DNA from: Flammeovirgaceae bacterium UBA1842
Lineage (GTDB): Bacteria > Bacteroidota > Bacteroidia > Cytophagales > Cyclobacteriaceae
DNA: 64,000 nucleotides
Reading direction: 5' to 3'
Assembly (NCBI GenBank): GCA_002338655.1
Contig: DDIU01000041.1
Span: 43,455-107,454 of the forward strand
The notes under the pieces were generated by a model. That model was not told the DNA's origin, searched no databases, and worked only from the letters and a program-made list of their open reading frames with translations. A program made the translations under genes and the position numbers. This document shows, piece by piece, positions 60,150 to 64,000 of this stretch (positions are counted from its first letter, which is position 1; each line of letters starts with the position of its first letter).

Positions 60150-61424
60150 CTAACAGCAACTTGCTTCCATTGTGGCGGTACTACAGACACCGGTTTCGGG
60201 CAACTCCAATTCAACCCGCTTGGCTGCCTCATAGTCTCCAGCAAGATAGGCCACGACAGACCGCACTTGTTCATATCCTGTGGCCATTAAGAAGGTGGGT
60301 GCACGGCCATAGCTTTTAGAACCTACGATATAAAAATCCTTTTCAGGGTGCCTTAATTCTTGTTCACCATGGGGCCTAACTGTGCCACAGCTATGCACAT
60401 TGGGATCAATCAGTTCTGCCAAGTCAAAAACGGATTCCAATGCGGCATCTAAATCAATTCTGATTTCACGGATGATGTCTAAATCTGGCCGAGAACCAGT
60501 ATTACTTATGATTTCATCAATATTTGGTATCGTTTCATATTTACCATCAAGCTCTCCTTCAATCTGTACCCCATTTTCATTTTTGGATAATTTTAGGATA
60601 TGAAAAGGCGTGAAAGCATTTAGTTTTTTGCTATTTACTAATTCTTCAATATGGATACCCAAAGCCCCTCTTGCCTCTAATGCATCCACTTCTTTGCCGC
60701 CATAAATAGCTGAAATATCTTTTTTTCTTAATACCCAATTGAGCTGTGTTTGGGGGTAGTCTTTTTGTATTTCAGCCAAATCGAGCAATACATTTACGGC
60801 AGAATGGCCCCCTCCAACAACAAGTATATTTTTATTTTTATAACGGTTTAAGTTTTCGCCCTTAACATTTGGGATACCATAGTAAATGTGATTTTTCAAC
60901 TCCCGTTCACCCTCTGCAGCTACACCCCCTGAGCCAATAGGGTTAGGTTGATTCCAGGTACCAGAGGAGTCAATTACAGCTTTTACTTCATAATATTTTG
61001 TTTGATCATTTTCAATTGCCGTAATCACAAAGGGTTTGCTTTCCCGGCTAGCGGTTTTCATTTTATCAAGCCCTTTTCTGCCAATAGATACTACTTTGGA
61101 ATTTAAATGAATGAAAGGCTTTATGGATGGGTGTTGAGAAAGTGGATTGAAGTACAGCTCTACCAACTCTTTTCCTGTAGGCAGAGCTTCCTTGTTTGGG
61201 GCTTGCCAGTTTGTTTCTAAAAGTAATTTTTCAGCTACCTTATCAATGTTGTATTTCCACGGGGAAAACACGCTGATGTGTTTCCAAGACAGGATATTTT
61301 GTCCGACAGATTGACCTAACTCAAAAAGTATAAATGGTATTTTTCGCTTGGTCAGATGTGCTGCGGCCGCTAAGCCAACTGGCCCTCCGCCAATTATAGC
61401 AACGGGTAACTTATTGTTTTGCAT
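60150..61424 (-). CDS. FAD/NAD(P)-dependent flavoprotein with C-terminal Cys pair
   Basis: The 424-residue protein starts MQNNKLPVAIIGGGPVGLAA with a GxGxxG FAD site. It has SWKHISVFSPWKYNIDKVAE near residue 46 and a second nucleotide motif, ILVVGGGHSAVNVLLDLAEI, near residue 200, typical of flavin monooxygenase-like enzymes. The closest group in my knowledge is the ArsO-type flavoproteins found near arsenic genes. The last 14 residues, GVCSTATMEASCC, contain three cysteines and end in Cys-Cys, echoing the miniprotein encoded 79 bp downstream. It heads a minus-strand operon with the miniprotein, MFS transporter and SigZ-like sigma factor. Exact reaction unknown. Confidence 0.86.
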   Translation of the reverse strand: MQNNKLPVAIIGGGPVGLAAAAHLTKRKIPFILFELGQSVGQNILSWKHISVFSPWKYNIDKVAEKLLLETNWQAPNKEALPTGKELVELYFNPLSQHPSIKPFIHLNSKVVSIGRKGLDKMKTASRESKPFVITAIENDQTKYYEVKAVIDSSGTWNQPNPIGSGGVAAEGERELKNHIYYGIPNVKGENLNRYKNKNILVVGGGHSAVNVLLDLAEIQKDYPQTQLNWVLRKKDISAIYGGKEVDALEARGALGIHIEELVNSKKLNAFTPFHILKLSKNENGVQIEGELDGKYETIPNIDEIISNTGSRPDLDIIREIRIDLDAALESVFDLAELIDPNVHSCGTVRPHGEQELRHPEKDFYIVGSKSYGRAPTFLMATGYEQVRSVVAYLAGDYEAAKRVELELPETGVCSTATMEASCC

Positions 61425-61598
61425 TTTGTTAATTTTTGATTCGCGAACTAAGACGATCGTTTCAAAAATTGATGCAATAGATTAAGTTTTTTTTATGATA
61501 AATTTCGGAGTGCTCAATGGCGATACATTATTCACAGTAGCTTTCTCGGAACCAACTCAGGTGGATTACCACCGCATAAAATATAACGGAAATATACT

Positions 61599-62273
61599 TT
61601 AGAAATTGGCAATCTTAATGAGTTGCTCTATATCGAGGATCTGAATTTTACGTCCGTCTGTGGCTATCACATTATCGTTTTTGAAACCATGAAGTACCCT
61701 AGCCAAAGTCTCTATCACCGTACCTGCCATACTTGCTAAATCGGAGCGTGAAAGGGTTATAAAGGTAGTGCCATTTTCCGCTTTATATTTGTCGTGCAGA
61801 ATAAACAAACTCAGGGCCACCCGTTCCCGTACTGTACGCTGCGAAAATACCGCCATGAGATTGGCCATTACACCAAATTCGTGGCTTAAACTTTTCAGTA
61901 GCAATCGAGAGAAGGCTACCGAGCTATTGAGGATATGGTTGAAATCATTTACCCCAATAAATGAGATGGTCGAATTTTCAATGGCCATTGTGGTTTCGCC
62001 ATAAGTGCTTTCACTTAATACTGCCGAATAACCAAAAAACTCCCCTTTATTATAAATGTAGATTATCTGCTCGTTGCCTTCATTGTCTATTTTGTACTTC
62101 TTTACTTTTCCGCTTTTTAAATAATATACACTTGCAGGTAGTGTACCTTCTGTGAATATGGGCTGGTTTTTACGGTACTTTTTGTCGGTCATCACCTTTT
62201 TCAGTAATTTTCTGTCAACAGAAGGCAATCCCTCTAAAATAAATTGACTGTTGAATGTGAACCGTGTGACCAT
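61599..62273 (-). CDS. Crp/Fnr-family transcriptional regulator
   Basis: The 224-residue protein has an N-terminal cyclic-nucleotide-type beta-barrel (IFTEGTLPASVYYLKSGKVK; GEFFGYSAVLSESTYGETTM), a dimerisation helix (about 118-145) and a C-terminal helix-turn-helix. The recognition helix contains Glu188-x-x-Ala191-Arg192 (VIETLARVLHGF), close to the E-x-x-S-R of FNR that reads TTGAT half-sites. It has no cysteine at all, so it cannot carry an FNR-type iron-sulfur cluster; haem or a small ligand is possible. A TTGAC-N4-ATCAA box lies 44 bp upstream of its start, suggesting autoregulation. It is 174 bp upstream of the flavoprotein operon on the same strand and may control it. Confidence 0.91.
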   Translation of the reverse strand: MVTRFTFNSQFILEGLPSVDRKLLKKVMTDKKYRKNQPIFTEGTLPASVYYLKSGKVKKYKIDNEGNEQIIYIYNKGEFFGYSAVLSESTYGETTMAIENSTISFIGVNDFNHILNSSVAFSRLLLKSLSHEFGVMANLMAVFSQRTVRERVALSLFILHDKYKAENGTTFITLSRSDLASMAGTVIETLARVLHGFKNDNVIATDGRKIQILDIEQLIKIANF

Positions 62274-62584
62274 AGTATAAATTTAAAGTTACCCTTTTGT
62301 ATTTCGATAACTGCTATTGACTTAAATCAATTTTACTTGGTGTACAAATCAAGAACAATTACCTACTAACAGCGTAACTTTGTGCCACAGACTAATTATT
62401 GTCTTTATACCAGTTTATTACTAAACCACGAAATGTCGTTAGATTAAAAACCCAATCCTGAATTGATAAATCTAGAGCTCAATGGTTAAGAATAAGTTGG
62501 GGCTTTTAATGAACAAGAGGGTTTATTAAAGACCGATGCTTAAGCCTAATTTATGGTTTAAGTGATGATTGAAAATTTGTAACT
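62274..62584. other. Intergenic region between the Crp/Fnr gene and a methyltransferase gene
   Basis: This 311-bp gap separates two divergent genes. It holds the FNR-type box at 62317-62330 near the regulator. I see no RNA gene, repeat or further ORF in it. Confidence 0.4.
62317..62330. promoter_or_regulatory. FNR-type palindromic box
   Basis: TTGACTTAAATCAA is an exact TTGAY-N4-RTCAA palindrome, one base from the E. coli FNR consensus TTGAT-N4-ATCAA. It is centred about 50 bp upstream of the Crp/Fnr start codon, close to where the promoter should be, which suggests feedback control. Confidence 0.72.
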
Positions 62585-63181
62585 ATGATATTCAAAAGCT
62601 TACTCTTGAATTTTGATATTGAAGACGATGTATTCAATTCTATTTATCCCAAATCTATTCGACAGTTGTCCGAACTCCACTGGACACCTGTAGAGGTAGC
62701 GAGATTGGCAGCTTATTATTTGTCAGACAATACGAAAAAAAAGGTGTTGGATATTGGCTCTGGAGCGGGTAAATTTTGCCTTATAGGAGCCTGCTTAACC
62801 AAAGGTCATTTTTATGGTGTTGAACAACGTGAATCCCTCGTGAAATTATCACAGAAGATTGCCGAAAACCATAATATTGACCGCCTTGAATTTATACATG
62901 CCAATATTACTGAGATATCTTTTTCAGATTATGAGGCATTTTATTTTTTTAACCCATTTTACGAAAACATAGAGCGTTTCAGTGCCATTGATGATTCGGT
63001 TGAATTAACAGAAAAATTATATTTTTCCTATTCAGAGTATGTGAGAAGGCAATTAAGTAAAACGCCAATAGGGACACGTCTGGTTACCTATTGCAGTAAT
63101 TGGACGGAAATTCCAGAAGGTTTTGATATAAAACTTACTGCCAATAACGGCAAGCTGAACTTTTGGGAAAAGAAATATTGA
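62585..63181 (+). CDS. Class I SAM-dependent methyltransferase
   Basis: The 198-residue protein begins MIFKSLLLNFDIEDDVFNSI and has motif I VLDIGSGAGKFCLIGACL, an acidic residue after strand 2 (HFYGVEQRES), and YFFNPFYEN in the motif IV position. The layout resembles the DOT1-like/Methyltransf_31 class. NPFY is close to the (N/D)PP(Y/F) motif of amino-methyltransferases, but the substrate is unknown. It is single, between the Crp/Fnr region and recR. Confidence 0.82.
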   Translation: MIFKSLLLNFDIEDDVFNSIYPKSIRQLSELHWTPVEVARLAAYYLSDNTKKKVLDIGSGAGKFCLIGACLTKGHFYGVEQRESLVKLSQKIAENHNIDRLEFIHANITEISFSDYEAFYFFNPFYENIERFSAIDDSVELTEKLYFSYSEYVRRQLSKTPIGTRLVTYCSNWTEIPEGFDIKLTANNGKLNFWEKKY

Positions 63182-63190
63182 TAACTGAGG

Positions 63191-63250
63191 GTGCTATCAA
63201 CTTTACATTCAATCGATTGAATGCAATTCCCTGAACTAGATTGATTGCAC
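63191..63250. repeat. Nested inverted repeats upstream of recR
   Basis: CATTCAATCGATTGAATG (63206-63223) is a perfect 18-bp palindrome. It is enclosed by GTGCTATCAA (63191-63200) and TTGATTGCAC (63241-63250), which pair at nine of ten positions. The structure lies between the methyltransferase stop and the recR promoter. Confidence 0.6.
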
Positions 63251-63279
63251 CATAATAAAAAATTGAAAGTCACTTTCTC

Positions 63280-63287
63280 TATCTTTG
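63280..63287 (+). promoter_or_regulatory. -7 element of recR, possible leaderless start
   Basis: TATCTTTG matches TAnnTTTG and ends 6 bp before the recR ATG at 63294. The expected transcription start therefore coincides with or directly precedes the start codon. A TTG codon at 63285 lies inside the box and is ruled out as an initiator by this placement. Confidence 0.65.
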
Positions 63288-63293
63288 TGGCTT

Positions 63294-63908
63294 ATGGAAT
63301 ACCCCTCAAAACTAATAGAAAGGGCAGTGGAGGAGATCGCCAAACTTCCCGGTATAGGGAAGAAAACAGCACTCCGGCTGGCTTTGCATTTGCTCAAAGA
63401 AAGTGAGAACAATACCCTAGCCCTAAGTACTTCACTCGTAGATCTAAGGACTAAAACTACCTATTGCCACAAATGCATGAACATAGCTGATGCGGATATT
63501 TGTAATATCTGTGCTAGCCATAGAAGGGATAAGTCCATCATATGTGTTGTGGAAGATACCCGGGATGTGCTGGCCATTGAAAACACTTCTCAATATACAG
63601 GACTGTATCACATATTGGGTGGGGTCATCTCCCCCATTGAGGGCGTAGGCCCTTCCGAATTGAACATCGAGCAGCTAATAAATAGGATTAATGGGGCGGA
63701 CGAGCCTGTGAAAGAAGTCATTTTTGCATTGAGTCCCACTATGGAGGGCGATACAACGGCCTTTTATCTCACCAAGAAGTTAAAAGAGTTTGATGTAAAC
63801 ATCAGCACAATAGCCCGGGGCATACCCATTGGAGGTGAATTGGAATATACAGATGAAATTACACTCGGACGTTCAATATTGAGCAGGATCACCTATAAGC
63901 AAGACTGA
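63294..63908 (+). CDS. recR: Recombination mediator protein RecR
   Basis: RecR with RecO loads RecA at gaps. From ATG 63294 the 204-residue protein begins MEYPSKLIERAVEEIAKLPG with the helix-hairpin-helix IAKLPGIGKKTALRLALHL, a Cys4 zinc site (YCHKCMNIADADICNICAS) and the TOPRIM domain (IICVVEDTRDVLAIENTSQY; YHILGGVISPIEGVGPSELN; STIARGIPIGGELEYTDEIT). Its 5' end coincides with a promoter -7 box. The remaining 92 bp of the window hold nothing recognisable. Confidence 0.97.
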   Translation: MEYPSKLIERAVEEIAKLPGIGKKTALRLALHLLKESENNTLALSTSLVDLRTKTTYCHKCMNIADADICNICASHRRDKSIICVVEDTRDVLAIENTSQYTGLYHILGGVISPIEGVGPSELNIEQLINRINGADEPVKEVIFALSPTMEGDTTAFYLTKKLKEFDVNISTIARGIPIGGELEYTDEITLGRSILSRITYKQD

Positions 63909-64000
63909 AGCATTGGAATTAATAATAGCCCAATTTATAGTAACTAAGAGGCATTCTCTATATTTTTGGGCACGTTAAAATTATCTCATTTAGGAATTTT

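Overview
The window looks like an ordinary chromosomal stretch from a gliding, AT-rich bacterium of the phylum Bacteroidota, most likely order Cytophagales. The evidence is the gliding genes gldH and gldA-gldF-gldG, a GWxTD-domain protein, a RicT/PSP1-family protein, SPII lipoproteins with Bacteroidota-type N-termini, and promoters with the phylum-specific -7 element TAnnTTTG (for example 5270-5277, 15482-15489, 63280-63287). No prophage, complete insertion sequence, CRISPR array or rRNA operon was seen. Genus cannot be decided from the sequence alone.

Layout. 1-0.7 kb: a lone hypothetical gene bracketed by related inverted motifs. 0.8-4.2 kb: class Ia ribonucleotide reductase (nrdA, nrdB). 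5.3-5.9 kb: ribosomal proteins L21 and L27. 6-7.1 kb: a lipoprotein and a rhomboid protease. 7.1-13.3 kb: the 2-oxoglutarate dehydrogenase genes sucA, odhB and lpd, with a four-helix-bundle (S23/IVP-type) gene and its own short repeats inserted between odhB and lpd. 13.5-15.9 kb: rpsP-rimM-trmD and rplS. 16-24.4 kb: aminopeptidase, tRNA-His, dihydroorotase, DEAD-box helicase, M28 peptidase, nitronate monooxygenase-like protein and an Nramp homologue. 24.4-25.8 kb: lipoprotein and ECF sigma factor. 25.8-29.9 kb: a tightly overlapping four-gene operon (C39-like peptidase, RimK-like ATP-grasp ligase, GCS2-type ligase, N-formylglutamate amidohydrolase family) whose product is unknown. 30-40 kb: housekeeping and cell-envelope genes, including threonine aldolase, DsbA-like protein, glutaminyl cyclase, GWxTD protein, rlmB, mannose-1-phosphate guanylyltransferase and arabinose-5-phosphate isomerase. 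40-52.4 kb: recQ, purD, ricT-like gene, gldH, trkA-trkH, and gldAFG with a DUF4340 gene. 52.5-58.2 kb: M61 peptidase, YdcF-like protein, hypothetical secreted proteins and an FMN-binding glutamate-synthase-like membrane protein. 58.2-62.3 kb: a minus-strand set (flavoprotein, CC-rich miniprotein, MFS transporter, SigZ-like sigma factor) marked by cysteine pairs, next to a Crp/Fnr regulator with an FNR-type box in its own promoter. 62.6-63.9 kb: a methyltransferase and recR.

Most interesting. (1) The amidoligase operon at 25.8-29.9 kb encodes two different carboxylate-amine ligases plus two hydrolases and looks like a pathway for making and trimming a small peptide-like metabolite. (2) The cysteine-marked operon at 58.2-61.4 kb looks like an uncharacterised thiophilic metal or metalloid response module with a Cys-tailed sigma factor. 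(3) The four-helix-bundle gene inside the oxoglutarate dehydrogenase genes is bracketed by TACTTTGTAC repeats and looks like a small mobile cassette. Smaller anomalies are a tRNA-His with two acceptor-stem mismatches, an Nramp homologue lacking the canonical metal-binding residues, a dihydroorotase lacking the first His of its HxH motif, a perfect 21-bp duplication inside manC, and a strong palindrome upstream of sucA.

All assignments rest on reading protein motifs and local context; no database search was run.
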